Positions 25,756 through 35,050 of a DNA stretch of 39,752 nucleotides are shown one piece after another. Location of the stretch: contig CANQIX010000008.1 in the NCBI GenBank assembly GCA_947624105.1, positions 1-39,752 of the forward strand. The letters run 5' to 3'. The position numbers were made by a program, and so were the translations under genes. Source of the stretch: an uncultured Clostridia bacterium. GTDB taxonomy: Bacteria > Bacillota > Clostridia > Christensenellales > UBA1242. A model generated the notes under the pieces. It saw only the letters and a program-made list of their open reading frames with translations, had not been told where the DNA came from and searched no databases. Within the stretch, counting starts at the first letter, position 1. Every line of letters starts with the position of its first letter.

Positions 25756-26349
25756 TTATTTGAGGGTGAAGGTGAAGTTATCGTCTTTGTCCCAGTATTT
25801 TTCTTTCATTTCAAGCAGGTGCATAATGTCGTCTTCGCTGTGGAGTCTAAAGTGGTTTATGTCGCAGCCGATGTTGAAACCGTATGGTGTGTAAAGCCCC
25901 ATTGCATTATGTTCGTGTCCAAAGAGGTTGATTGCATCTTTTACGCTGTGTTTTGGCTTATGCACAAGATAGAATCTATGCGACTTAAACTCGAGGTAGG
26001 TTGTTGTGAAAACATCGTTGAAGCCGACCCCTATGCAATACTTTCTAAATTCTTCAAAGTTACTGTCGAAACAGTTTTTTATGATGCGCTCTTCATTGTT
26101 GCCAAGGAGCAAGTTTATCTTTGCTTTGAATTTTTTTACAATCCTAATAGACTCTTCCCAACTTACGCGGTCGTGCTTGTTGTAACTTACAAAGTCGCCG
26201 ATAACCCAAATTGTGTCATCTTTGGTTGTCTGCTTGTTCCAAGTTTTGATGACAAACTTTTCAAACGCCTTAACATTTTTGAAAGGGCGATTGTCCGCCA
26301 CTATCGTCTGCTCACTGCCAAAGTGTAAATCACTGCTAAAAAAATTCAT
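25756..26349 (-). CDS. Calcineurin-like metallophosphoesterase (small, single domain)
   Basis: FFSSDLHFGSE (DxH), VIGDFV, LLGNNEE, LVHKPKH, NLFGHEHN (GHxH). Confidence 0.85.
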   Translation of the reverse strand: MNFFSSDLHFGSEQTIVADNRPFKNVKAFEKFVIKTWNKQTTKDDTIWVIGDFVSYNKHDRVSWEESIRIVKKFKAKINLLLGNNEERIIKNCFDSNFEEFRKYCIGVGFNDVFTTTYLEFKSHRFYLVHKPKHSVKDAINLFGHEHNAMGLYTPYGFNIGCDINHFRLHSEDDIMHLLEMKEKYWDKDDNFTFTLK

Positions 26350-26407
26350 AATTCCTCACTTAATTTTAATATATCACAAAATTTGCTGTATTTAAAAGAA
26401 AATTCGC

Positions 26408-27073
26408 CTATTTTGTTGCCAAAAAATAACTCTCATCGATGAGAGAATAGATTTTTTCAAGAGGCAAGCGGTTGTCCATACAAACTGTTATCCAACTCTT
26501 CTTGTTCATATGGTAGGCAGGGAAAATCGTTTTGTGGTCAACCGGACTTGGTTTAGACTTGTCGATTCTTAAATCGATTATCTCAATCTTTTGCGTGCCA
26601 CCGATGTCAAGTTTGTCTTCTGTGATGGTCATAATAACGGCATACCACTTTTTTGTGTCTTTGCGTCGCCAGATGGCGTTGTCGTCAAACTTCTCCCACA
26701 AAAATTCGAGTTCGTCGCCATACTTTTGTTTAACGTAGGCGATAACTTTTTTTGAAACCTCGCTTTTAAAAACTTCGCGCACAAAACAAGAACTTAAAAT
26801 CTCCTTTGCAACGCTTTCGCATTCGGCGTTTATTTCGTTGATAAATTCTCCGCTTGCAGACGGTATGTAAAAGAGTGGGAGAATGTCGTTTGTTGAATTG
26901 TCAAACACATCGACGCTGACCTCTTTTTTGCCGTCAATGGTGAATCGTGCAGTAAACTCGCCGGAAGATATCTGCCTTTCATAGATAAACTTATCTTCGA
27001 CTTTTTTAAAGCCAAAGGCAGTCAATTTTTCTTCGCTGAGTTTGTATTTTTCAAAAATCTTTTTATCTATCAT
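26408..27073 (-). CDS. MmcQ/YjbR-like DNA-binding family protein
   Basis: C-terminal IWRRKDTKKWYAVIMTI...FPAYHMNKKSWITVCMDNRLPLEKIYSLIDESYFLA. Confidence 0.75.
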   Translation of the reverse strand: MIDKKIFEKYKLSEEKLTAFGFKKVEDKFIYERQISSGEFTARFTIDGKKEVSVDVFDNSTNDILPLFYIPSASGEFINEINAECESVAKEILSSCFVREVFKSEVSKKVIAYVKQKYGDELEFLWEKFDDNAIWRRKDTKKWYAVIMTITEDKLDIGGTQKIEIIDLRIDKSKPSPVDHKTIFPAYHMNKKSWITVCMDNRLPLEKIYSLIDESYFLATK

Positions 27074-27827
27074 ATTTTGCGCTTTTAATTACATTTTTTG
27101 CGCGGACAAAAGTGAAATATGGTTTATCCTTTTGCCCAACATATTTAGGGCACAACTCTATTGCCTTTTTGCTTGCATAGGAGTCTTTTATATCCAAAAT
27201 CTTAAATTTGTTTTGCGTAAGTGTGTTGACAATGGTCGCGTAACTTCGGTGATATTTTGTTACCGAAATTCCGTTCCAAAAAACTTCACGCGCACCTTCG
27301 TTGCAGTAGTCGCTTAAAAGGTGATAGGTCTTTCCGTCGATTTCGATTTTGTTCTTCTGCTTTTCGTCAGTGATAACAGGGCAGGTGTTGATTGGGCTCT
27401 CTTGCGAGTAGATTAAAAGCCCGTCTTTTTTCAAAAGTTTGTAGATGTCGCTTATCAGTTTGTAAAAGTCTTTAACGTAGTGGAAGGCGAGGGAACTGAA
27501 CACGATGTCATACTTCTTTTTAAGCGTGTCAATCTTTTCCATTTCAAGCACAAGATAATCAATCTTTGGGCTTGGATTCAACTTCTTCGCTTCTTTAATC
27601 ATATTTTTAGAGATGTCTATCGCCGTTACGTGCTTTGCACCTTTTGTGATGAAATACTTCGACATTCCACCCTCTCCGCAACCTAAATCCAAAATCGTTT
27701 TGTCAGTCAAATCTGGGAGAAGTTCCTTCATAATTGGAATTTCGATGAGGTTGTTGGCGTTTACCTCTTTTGTGCGCATCGATTGATATTCGCCGAAAAA
27801 GTCGCTGTTGTCATACACGTTTTTCAT
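27063..27827 (-). CDS. Class I SAM-dependent methyltransferase
   Basis: TILDLGCGEGGMSKYFITKGAKHVTAIDIS, FHYVKDFYKLISDIYKLLKKDGLLIYS. Confidence 0.88.
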   Translation of the reverse strand: MKNVYDNSDFFGEYQSMRTKEVNANNLIEIPIMKELLPDLTDKTILDLGCGEGGMSKYFITKGAKHVTAIDISKNMIKEAKKLNPSPKIDYLVLEMEKIDTLKKKYDIVFSSLAFHYVKDFYKLISDIYKLLKKDGLLIYSQESPINTCPVITDEKQKNKIEIDGKTYHLLSDYCNEGAREVFWNGISVTKYHRSYATIVNTLTQNKFKILDIKDSYASKKAIELCPKYVGQKDKPYFTFVRAKNVIKSAKYDR

Positions 27828-27829
27828 AA

Positions 27830-29128
27830 CTACTCCTCTTCCTCTTCTTGCGATGAGAGGTTTAACAGTGGGGCAGATTCCACTCCGTTTAATTTTTCAA
27901 CCGATTTAAGTTTGCTTTCTATCATTCTACTGCGCGTGCCGACAAGGGTGTCGAAATCTTTGCTTGTCTTTTCAAAGTTGGTTTGAATCTTTCCAACGAT
28001 GTCGTTGAACTTTCCAAATTCGGTTTTAACGGCGCTGAGAATCTTCCAAACTTCGCCTGACTTTTTCTGTATTGCCAAGGTCTTAAAGCCCATCTGCAAA
28101 CTGTTTAAAAGGGCACTCATTGTGGTTGGGCCAGCAACGGTAACATTGTAGGTGCGTTGTAACTCTTCGATTAAGCCCATCTTTGCAACTTCGGCAAAAA
28201 GCCCTTCGGTTGGCAGGAACATTACGGCAAAATTCGTCGTTTTTGGTGGGTAGATATATTTTGTTTGAATATCCTTTGCCATCGCTTTAATGCGAGTTTT
28301 TAAGAGGTCGCGTTTTTGTTTTACGCCTTCAAAATCGTTCTTCTCATAGGCAGCATAGAGGTCGCTGTAAATGGTGAGTGGAAATTTGGAATCGATAGGC
28401 AGATAGACAAATTCGCCGTCCGCTTGCCCAGGAAGTTTGATGGCATATTCGACAGGATCTTTTGCATCGGCGGTTACAACATTTTGTTCGTATTGCTCGC
28501 TTGTTAGAAGTTGATCTAAGATTGCGCCGAGTTGAATTTCTCCAAAAATACCGGTGGTCTTTACGTTTGAAAGCACCTTTGTAAGATTTCCAACATCGCT
28601 GGCAACTGACTGCATCTCGCCAAGCGATTTATACACCTCTTCAAGTTGTTTGCTGAGCATTTTGAAACTTTGGTCAAAGCGCTCGTTGATTGTTCTTGAA
28701 AGTTTTTCATCAACCGTTTCGCGCATTTTGTCGAGTTGTTTGTTGTTGTCCTCTTGAAGAGTGCGCATCTGCTTTTCGGTTGTTTCGCGGATTTGTTCAA
28801 GTTTGTTCTCTTGCAGTTTGCTGAGGTTGTCCAGTCGGTTGTAAAGTTGTTCGATTAAAGACATCACTCTCTTTTCAAGCGCTTGTTGATTTCCGGACAT
28901 ATTGTCTTGAAAGTTCTTGACGCTTTTTACGATGTTGTCGTTTCCCAAAGACTGAGTTGTTGCAAGGCTGTTGTTTATTACATTTAAACTGCTGTTAAGG
29001 CTGTCGATGATGTCCTTTTTGTCTTTCTGTGATAGTTCGGTCGATTGTTTCGATTTGACGATAAGAAAGATGCTGATTAAAAGCAGCACAAGGCACGCAA
29101 CCAAAAGCACACACAAAATAATTTCCAT
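27830..29128 (-). CDS. rmuC: RmuC-family DNA recombination protein
   Basis: N-terminal TM, long coiled coil, TTGIFGEIQLGAILDQLLTSEQYEQNV, LPIDSKFPLTIYSDL, VMFLPTEGLFAEVAK. Confidence 0.9.
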   Translation of the reverse strand: MEIILCVLLVACLVLLLISIFLIVKSKQSTELSQKDKKDIIDSLNSSLNVINNSLATTQSLGNDNIVKSVKNFQDNMSGNQQALEKRVMSLIEQLYNRLDNLSKLQENKLEQIRETTEKQMRTLQEDNNKQLDKMRETVDEKLSRTINERFDQSFKMLSKQLEEVYKSLGEMQSVASDVGNLTKVLSNVKTTGIFGEIQLGAILDQLLTSEQYEQNVVTADAKDPVEYAIKLPGQADGEFVYLPIDSKFPLTIYSDLYAAYEKNDFEGVKQKRDLLKTRIKAMAKDIQTKYIYPPKTTNFAVMFLPTEGLFAEVAKMGLIEELQRTYNVTVAGPTTMSALLNSLQMGFKTLAIQKKSGEVWKILSAVKTEFGKFNDIVGKIQTNFEKTSKDFDTLVGTRSRMIESKLKSVEKLNGVESAPLLNLSSQEEEEE

Positions 29129-29206
29129 AGTTTTCTCCTAAAGTTTATTATAGCATAAATAAAAAAAGTCTCAAACTTGTTGTAGGCAAATTTGAAACTT
29201 TTGTTG

Positions 29207-30952
29207 TTATTCTTCGGTGTTTGCAAATTGGCTGTTGTAGAGGTTTGCGTAGAAGCCACCTTTTGCAAGCAGAGATTCGTGCGTTCCTTTTTCGATGATG
29301 TTTCCTTTGTTCATAACAAGAATCAAGTCGGCATTTTTGATTGTTGAAAGTCGGTGTGCCACAATGAAACTTGTTCTGCCTTGCATCATCTTGTCGAAGG
29401 CTTTTTGAATCTTCATTTCGGTGCGCGTATCGATGTTGCTGGTTGCTTCGTCCAAAATAAGAATTGGAGGTTTCAAAAGCATAATTCGGGCGATACACAA
29501 AAGTTGTTTTTGCCCTTGCGAGATGTTACTTCCACCCTCGCTTATTATCGTGTCATAGCCGCGAGGAAGTTTTTCGATAAAGTCGTGTGCGCCGGCTTGC
29601 TTTGCTGCCTCAACTATCTCTTCTAGTGGGGCGTTTGGCTTGCCGTAGGCGATGTTATCTCTTACGGACGCGTTGAACATCCAACTCTCTTGCAGCACCA
29701 TTCCATATTGACTTCGCAGGCTGTTTCTTTTAACCTTGCTGATATCTGTGCCGTTTAGGTAGATTGCGCCTTCTGTGAGATCGTAGAATCGCATCAAAAG
29801 GTTGATAAAGGTTGTCTTTCCGCATCCGGTTGGCCCAACAAGAGCAATCTTTTGCCCCGGCTTAATCTTAAGGTTTAGGTCTTGCAGCAGGCGTTGTTTT
29901 GGATTGTAACTAAAGTATGCGTGTTCAACAGTGATTTCGCCGTCAACGTATCCAATCTCTGGCAGTTCTAAGTCGCTTGATTCGTTTCTTGCATACAGAA
30001 CGGAGAAGATACGGTCGGCGCTTGCAAACGCTGCTTGAATTTCGGTTATTTCACTTGAAAGTTCGTTGAATGGTCTTCCAAAACTGTTTGCGTAACTTAA
30101 GAAAGTGGAAATTACACCGATTGATATTCCGCCCCTAAGGTTGATTAGCGCTCCAACAAGAGCAACAAGCACATATACAAAACTGTTTACAAATCGGGTG
30201 GTTGGGGCAGTGATGCTGGAATAATATTCAGCGCGCTCGCCAACGGTGTAGTTGTGTTTGTTTAAATCTGCAAAGGCATCGATATTTTCGTCTTCGTGGT
30301 TAAACATCTTAACAACGCCTTGGCTTGTGATCATCTCTTCGAGGAATCCGGTCATATCACCTTGCGATTGTGCGTGCGCGCGGAACATCTTTTCGGATTT
30401 CTTGACGATGTAGAAGGATATGATGACGGAAATTGGAGTTAAAACGGTGATGATTGTTGCGATAATTGGTTGCAAGAAGAACATAAAGAACAGCGTGCTG
30501 ACAATGGTTATCACTCCGTTAAACACCGTGCTGATGCCTTCGAGGAAACCATCGGACATAACTTCGGCATCGTTTACCATCATCGAGATGAGGTCGCCGT
30601 GAGTGGTGCTGTCGATGTAGCGAATTGGCACTTGTTGAATCTTTACAAAGAACTTTCGGCGGATTGTGTCGGTTGCCTTATACATATACACTTGCGTGAG
30701 GTAGTTTGAAAGCCAGGTAAGAATGGCGCAAAGCACAACCATTCCAAGCAATATCAAAATGTAAGTGAACAAACTATTAAAGTCAACTGCGCCCGGCCCA
30801 ACGATGAAGTCGATACATTTTCCTAAATATACAGGAACTAAAAGTTCGGCAACTGTGCTTAAAACGGTGAAGGCAAGTGATGCCCACAGCCAGCCCGAAC
30901 ACTCTTTTGTTGCGGAGAAGCAACGCTTTAAAATCTTTAGATAATTTTTCAT
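29207..30952 (-). CDS. ABC exporter half-transporter (canonical Walker B, non-canonical signature SQGQ)
   Basis: LVGPTGCGKTTFINLL, NISQGQKQLLCIARIM, ILILDEATSNIDTRTE, FIVAHRLST. Confidence 0.93.
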   Translation of the reverse strand: MKNYLKILKRCFSATKECSGWLWASLAFTVLSTVAELLVPVYLGKCIDFIVGPGAVDFNSLFTYILILLGMVVLCAILTWLSNYLTQVYMYKATDTIRRKFFVKIQQVPIRYIDSTTHGDLISMMVNDAEVMSDGFLEGISTVFNGVITIVSTLFFMFFLQPIIATIITVLTPISVIISFYIVKKSEKMFRAHAQSQGDMTGFLEEMITSQGVVKMFNHEDENIDAFADLNKHNYTVGERAEYYSSITAPTTRFVNSFVYVLVALVGALINLRGGISIGVISTFLSYANSFGRPFNELSSEITEIQAAFASADRIFSVLYARNESSDLELPEIGYVDGEITVEHAYFSYNPKQRLLQDLNLKIKPGQKIALVGPTGCGKTTFINLLMRFYDLTEGAIYLNGTDISKVKRNSLRSQYGMVLQESWMFNASVRDNIAYGKPNAPLEEIVEAAKQAGAHDFIEKLPRGYDTIISEGGSNISQGQKQLLCIARIMLLKPPILILDEATSNIDTRTEMKIQKAFDKMMQGRTSFIVAHRLSTIKNADLILVMNKGNIIEKGTHESLLAKGGFYANLYNSQFANTEE

Positions 30953-32682
30953 TACTTAACCCCCTTTTTGTTTTGAGAGTTATATATCTCTTTATAGACG
31001 TCGCAACGTTTGATTAAAACATCGTGAGGGGCAATATCGACAACATTGCCGTTATCCATAACGATTATGTTATCTGCAAACTTAATGGAGTTTGTGCGCT
31101 GCCCAACAATGAAGAGGGTGGTGTTTTTAAGGTAGGTTCTTATCGCCTTTCTTAGATTGAAATCGGTTTGAAAATCCAGCGCGGAAGAACTGTCGTCAAG
31201 CACCAAAATTTTAGGCTTCCCAACAAGCGCACGAGCGATGCAAAGACGCTGTTTTTGTCCGCCAGAAAAGTTTGAGCCGTTTCTTAAAACGCGAGTCTTT
31301 AAAAAGTCTGGCTTTTCTTTCACAAAGTCATACGCTTGCGCAATCTTAAGGGCGATAATAAGTTCCTCTTCGGTTGCGTCTGCCTTTCGCCATCTTAGGT
31401 TTTCTTCGAGTGTGCCTTCAAACAGAACGTTGTTTTGTGGAACAAAGCCTATCAAATCTCTAAGTTCAACCGGGTCATAGTCCTTGACGTTTACGCCGTT
31501 TACAAGCACTTCGCCCGAAGTTGCGTCATAGAATCTTGGAATCAAATTTACAATCGTGCTTTTACCGCTTCCCGTTCCGCCGATAATACCAATTACATCT
31601 CCGGTGAAGGCAGTGAAACTTAGGTCGTTTATGGCGTTCTTTTTAGATGAGCCATAGGAGAAGGATACATTTTTAAATTCGACATTGCCCTCTACGTCGG
31701 CTGGGTTGAAGTGATATGGAGTTTGTGGGAGAGCAAGCGAGTTTTGTGTTTCAAAAACTTCCTTAACACGTTTGATGCTTGCGCCGGTTTTGGTGTAGAC
31801 GATTATGATTCTTGCAACGATGACAAGCGCCATCGAAATTTGGCTGAAGTAGTTTATGAAAGCGATAAGGTCGCCTTGCTGAACATTGCCGATGTTTACT
31901 TGGATTCCGCCGAAGTATAGAATTGCAAGCACGGCAAAGTTGATGATGACATACAAAAGTGGTTGAAGAATTGAGGAGATTCTTACGGAATCGAGGTTGA
32001 TTTTTGTAAGGTCGTCGTTTGCCTTAAGGAAGCGGTCGGTTTCGTCGGCTTGCTTGTTGAAAGCGCGCACAACTCTTATGCCGCCAAGGTTATCTCTTGT
32101 TACGTTTGTTACTTTGTCTAGACGCACTTTAGTTTTGTCGAAGAGTGGACTAGAGCGCTTCATAATTATAAACACTGCGATACAGATAATTGGCACGGCA
32201 ACAAGGAAGATAAGCGAAAGTTGTGCGTTGATTATTATTGACATCACAAGCGAGCCGATAAGCAAGATTGGGGCACGGGTGATAAGACGAATTGTCATTC
32301 CAATCGCTCTGTCAATCTGCGAAACGTCTTGCATCGTTCTGTTTACAAGGGTTGTTGTGTTGAATTTGTCAAGTTCTGCGTGGCTGAAGGTGTTTATGTG
32401 AGCAAACAGATCTCTTCTTATGTTTCTGCCAACGCCCTTTGCAGTTACTGACGAACATTTCTGCGCGATAAGTGCAAAAAAGACTGCCGCGATGTTTATC
32501 GCAAGGGTAACCGCGGCAATAGTGAATATGTAAGGCTTGTCGTTATTTGCAATTCCAATATCGATGATTTTGCTGACAAGGAAAGGGGTTAAAATCTCGG
32601 CGACAACTTCCAGTGCCTTAAAAATTAAGCCCAATGTGATTTTTAACCAGTATGATCTTAAGTATTTGTTTAGCGAAAACAA
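30952..32682 (-). CDS. ABC exporter half-transporter (degenerate Walker B Asp and Gln switch)
   Basis: IIGGTGSGKSTIVNLI, NFSGGQKQRLCIARAL, ILVLDDSSSALD, FIVGQRTNSI; TTG start with SD GAGAGGTG. Confidence 0.92.
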   Translation of the reverse strand: MFSLNKYLRSYWLKITLGLIFKALEVVAEILTPFLVSKIIDIGIANNDKPYIFTIAAVTLAINIAAVFFALIAQKCSSVTAKGVGRNIRRDLFAHINTFSHAELDKFNTTTLVNRTMQDVSQIDRAIGMTIRLITRAPILLIGSLVMSIIINAQLSLIFLVAVPIICIAVFIIMKRSSPLFDKTKVRLDKVTNVTRDNLGGIRVVRAFNKQADETDRFLKANDDLTKINLDSVRISSILQPLLYVIINFAVLAILYFGGIQVNIGNVQQGDLIAFINYFSQISMALVIVARIIIVYTKTGASIKRVKEVFETQNSLALPQTPYHFNPADVEGNVEFKNVSFSYGSSKKNAINDLSFTAFTGDVIGIIGGTGSGKSTIVNLIPRFYDATSGEVLVNGVNVKDYDPVELRDLIGFVPQNNVLFEGTLEENLRWRKADATEEELIIALKIAQAYDFVKEKPDFLKTRVLRNGSNFSGGQKQRLCIARALVGKPKILVLDDSSSALDFQTDFNLRKAIRTYLKNTTLFIVGQRTNSIKFADNIIVMDNGNVVDIAPHDVLIKRCDVYKEIYNSQNKKGVK

Positions 32683-32826
32683 GATTCACCTCTCTGTAAA
32701 TTATATTATAACATAAATTAAATTCTAAACAACTAAATTTGAAGCAAATTTTAGACAAAATGGCGCAAAACGGACTAGCATTTTGAAAATTTGCGCTTTT
32801 GTGGTATAATAATGTAGGAAACAAAA

Positions 32827-33129
32827 ATGGACGGAGAAATAAAGGTTATCACACTTTGCGGAAGTGCAAAATTTGAAGACGAATTTGTTAAAGTGCAAGA
32901 GGAACTCTCGCTTTTAGGCAATCTTGTGCTTATGCCGGTGTTCTTTAAGGGTAAAAAGAACCTAACAGTAGAGCAGATTCAAAGGCTAAAGGAGATACAT
33001 CTTAAAAAGATAGCGATGGCGGACGCAATTTTTGTGATAAACAAGGGCGGATATATAGGAGAAAGCACGCAAAAAGAAATAAATTATGCAAAAAAATTAA
33101 ATAAAGAAATTATTTATTTAGAAAAATAA
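32827..33129 (+). CDS. Small protein resembling nucleoside 2-deoxyribosyltransferase-like/DUF4406 fold
   Basis: ITLCGSAKFEDEFVKVQEELSLLGNLVLMPVFF...MADAIFVINKGGYIGESTQKEINYAKKLNKEIIYLE. Confidence 0.6.
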   Translation: MDGEIKVITLCGSAKFEDEFVKVQEELSLLGNLVLMPVFFKGKKNLTVEQIQRLKEIHLKKIAMADAIFVINKGGYIGESTQKEINYAKKLNKEIIYLEK

Positions 33130-33243
33130 TAAAAAAATAAATAAAAATGCGGAAAATACGATATTTAGGGATTTTTAAATATTTTCAAAAATAATTATAA
33201 AAATAATTTTAACAATTAAAAAATAATTATTTTCATACTTATT

Positions 33244-33284
33244 TAATAAAAAAAGAGGTGATTTTTCACCCCTTTTTATTTTTT
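33244..33284. terminator. Terminator, likely bidirectional
   Basis: AAAAAGAGGTG-ATTTTT-CACCCCTTTTT between convergent genes. Confidence 0.7.
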
Positions 33285-33292
33285 AAATTAAA

Positions 33293-34318
33293 TTACTTGT
33301 GTGGGTCAACCAAAATCTTGATGCAAGTTGTTTTGCCGCTTGTTAACTCTTCGTAAGATGCTTGAACTTCTTCGAGAGAAACGATTTTAGACATAAACTT
33401 CTTTACATCGATGATCTTTTTGCTCATCAAGTCTAATGCGCACTTGAAATCTTCGTCTGTGTATGCAAATGCACCCTTAACAACTTGTTCGGAAACAACA
33501 GGAACGATTGAGTTGATTGTGATTGGTGCCATCGAAACGCCAACAAGCACAACTGTTCCGCCAGGTCTGCAGGCAACAAATGCACTGTTAACTGCTGGAC
33601 CAACTCCGCAGCACTCGATAACTCTGTCGAATCCGCCACCGCTTACTGTAACGGCAGTTGCTGCAAAGTTTTTGTCGCACGCGTCAAGATATTGATCTGC
33701 AACCTTTAACTTAACGGCAGTTTTGCCTCTTTGTGGGTTTGTTTCGCTGATTGCAACGAAACTTGCGCCAGATAGTTTTGCAAACATTGCAGAAACAAGT
33801 CCAATGATTCCAGCGCCAACAACAAGAACTTTGTCGCCAACTTTGATGTCAGCAAGTTTAACTGCGTGAAGACCTACTGCAGTAGGCTCTACCATTGCGC
33901 CTTCTTCAAAAGAAACGTTGTCTGGCATTTTAAGCACATTTTGCGCTCTTACGCTGAATCTTGGAGCAAGTCCACCTGGTGCGCAGGTTGCAAGTCCAAA
34001 CGCTTCTGTAAGGGCGTGTCTGCATTGTTGAGGGTTGCCAGATTTACATTGTGGGCAAACTCCGCAAGAAGATGATGGAATTGCCGTAACTCTGTCGCCA
34101 ACCTTAAGATCCTTTCTGCTGCCTGGATCAAGCACAGTTCCGCTGATTTCGTGCCCTAAAACAAGTCCTTTTGGCTGTCCAACGTCCCAATAGTGAATGT
34201 CGCTGCCGCAGATTCCGGCATACTTCACTTCGATAACGACGCTGCCTTTTGTGCTTTTTGGCTCTTTAATTTCTTTAATTTCAAATTGTTTAGCCGCTTT
34301 AATTGCTACGCTTTTCAT
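33293..34318 (-). CDS. Zinc-dependent medium-chain alcohol/polyol dehydrogenase
   Basis: YAGICGSDIHYWDVGQPKGLVLGHEISGTV, CGVCPQCKSGNPQQC, VLVVGAGIIGLVSAMFAKLSGA. Confidence 0.9.
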   Translation of the reverse strand: MKSVAIKAAKQFEIKEIKEPKSTKGSVVIEVKYAGICGSDIHYWDVGQPKGLVLGHEISGTVLDPGSRKDLKVGDRVTAIPSSSCGVCPQCKSGNPQQCRHALTEAFGLATCAPGGLAPRFSVRAQNVLKMPDNVSFEEGAMVEPTAVGLHAVKLADIKVGDKVLVVGAGIIGLVSAMFAKLSGASFVAISETNPQRGKTAVKLKVADQYLDACDKNFAATAVTVSGGGFDRVIECCGVGPAVNSAFVACRPGGTVVLVGVSMAPITINSIVPVVSEQVVKGAFAYTDEDFKCALDLMSKKIIDVKKFMSKIVSLEEVQASYEELTSGKTTCIKILVDPHK

Positions 34319-34400
34319 AAAACCTCCTTTTTAAATTCAAAAACATTATAACATAACAAAAGTTTTTTTAAAAACAAAAATCGACATAATTTTGACAAAT

Positions 34401-34877
34401 TTATTTTGTTTGGTCGTAAATTATGTGTTCAAAGGAGAAATCTTTTTTCTGCAATTTCTCTTTGATTCTGTCTGGCCTAAAGTCCACTTTGTCTAGTTTG
34501 TCTAAGTCGAACCACTTAAACTCCAAATCTTTTAGTTCGCCTTCATCATTTTCTACGCGATTGTAGTCTTTGCGCTCGACATCGGCGCTAAGCAAATAGA
34601 AAAAGCAAACTTCGTGCACCAAAACACCCTTTTTGTTTTTGAAGAAGTTTTCCATAACTGCAAAGAGTTTTTCGACCTTGCAATCCACCAAAACTTCCTC
34701 TTTAAACTCGCGCTTTATCGCAGCAATGGAGTCTTCTCCAACGTGCAAGTGGCCACCAGGGAAACAATAGAATCCGTTGTGGCACATCTGCACACCTAAA
34801 AGGGAGTTGTCTTTCACAAGGCAACCGGCTACGCGAAACTTAAAACTTTTGTCGTCTGTTTTTAATCCTATATCCAT
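34401..34877 (-). CDS. NUDIX hydrolase
   Basis: Nudix box GGHLHVGEDSIAAIKREFKEEV. Confidence 0.88.
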   Translation of the reverse strand: MDIGLKTDDKSFKFRVAGCLVKDNSLLGVQMCHNGFYCFPGGHLHVGEDSIAAIKREFKEEVLVDCKVEKLFAVMENFFKNKKGVLVHEVCFFYLLSADVERKDYNRVENDEGELKDLEFKWFDLDKLDKVDFRPDRIKEKLQKKDFSFEHIIYDQTK

Positions 34878-35050
34878 AAATCCTCCTTAACCAAATCCAT
34901 TATACACAAACCGACATTTAATGTAAATTTTTTTGCGAAATAGTTGATGTATATTTCAATTAAAATATCTAAATTATAGTAGTATATCAAATTATCTTGA
35001 CAAAAATCGCCGAAAATTGTTAAAATTTTGACTAGTAACAGAGGAATTGT

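Noticed and set aside
25651-26328. 225-aa plus-strand ORF
   Set aside because: Antisense to a clear metallophosphoesterase gene with SD and conserved motifs; composition typical of a shadow ORF.
33187-33233. 11-bp all-A/T inverted repeat AAAATAATTAT...ATAATTATTTT
   Set aside because: Lies in an extremely AT-rich intergenic stretch; expected by composition and no T-tract or partner motif.
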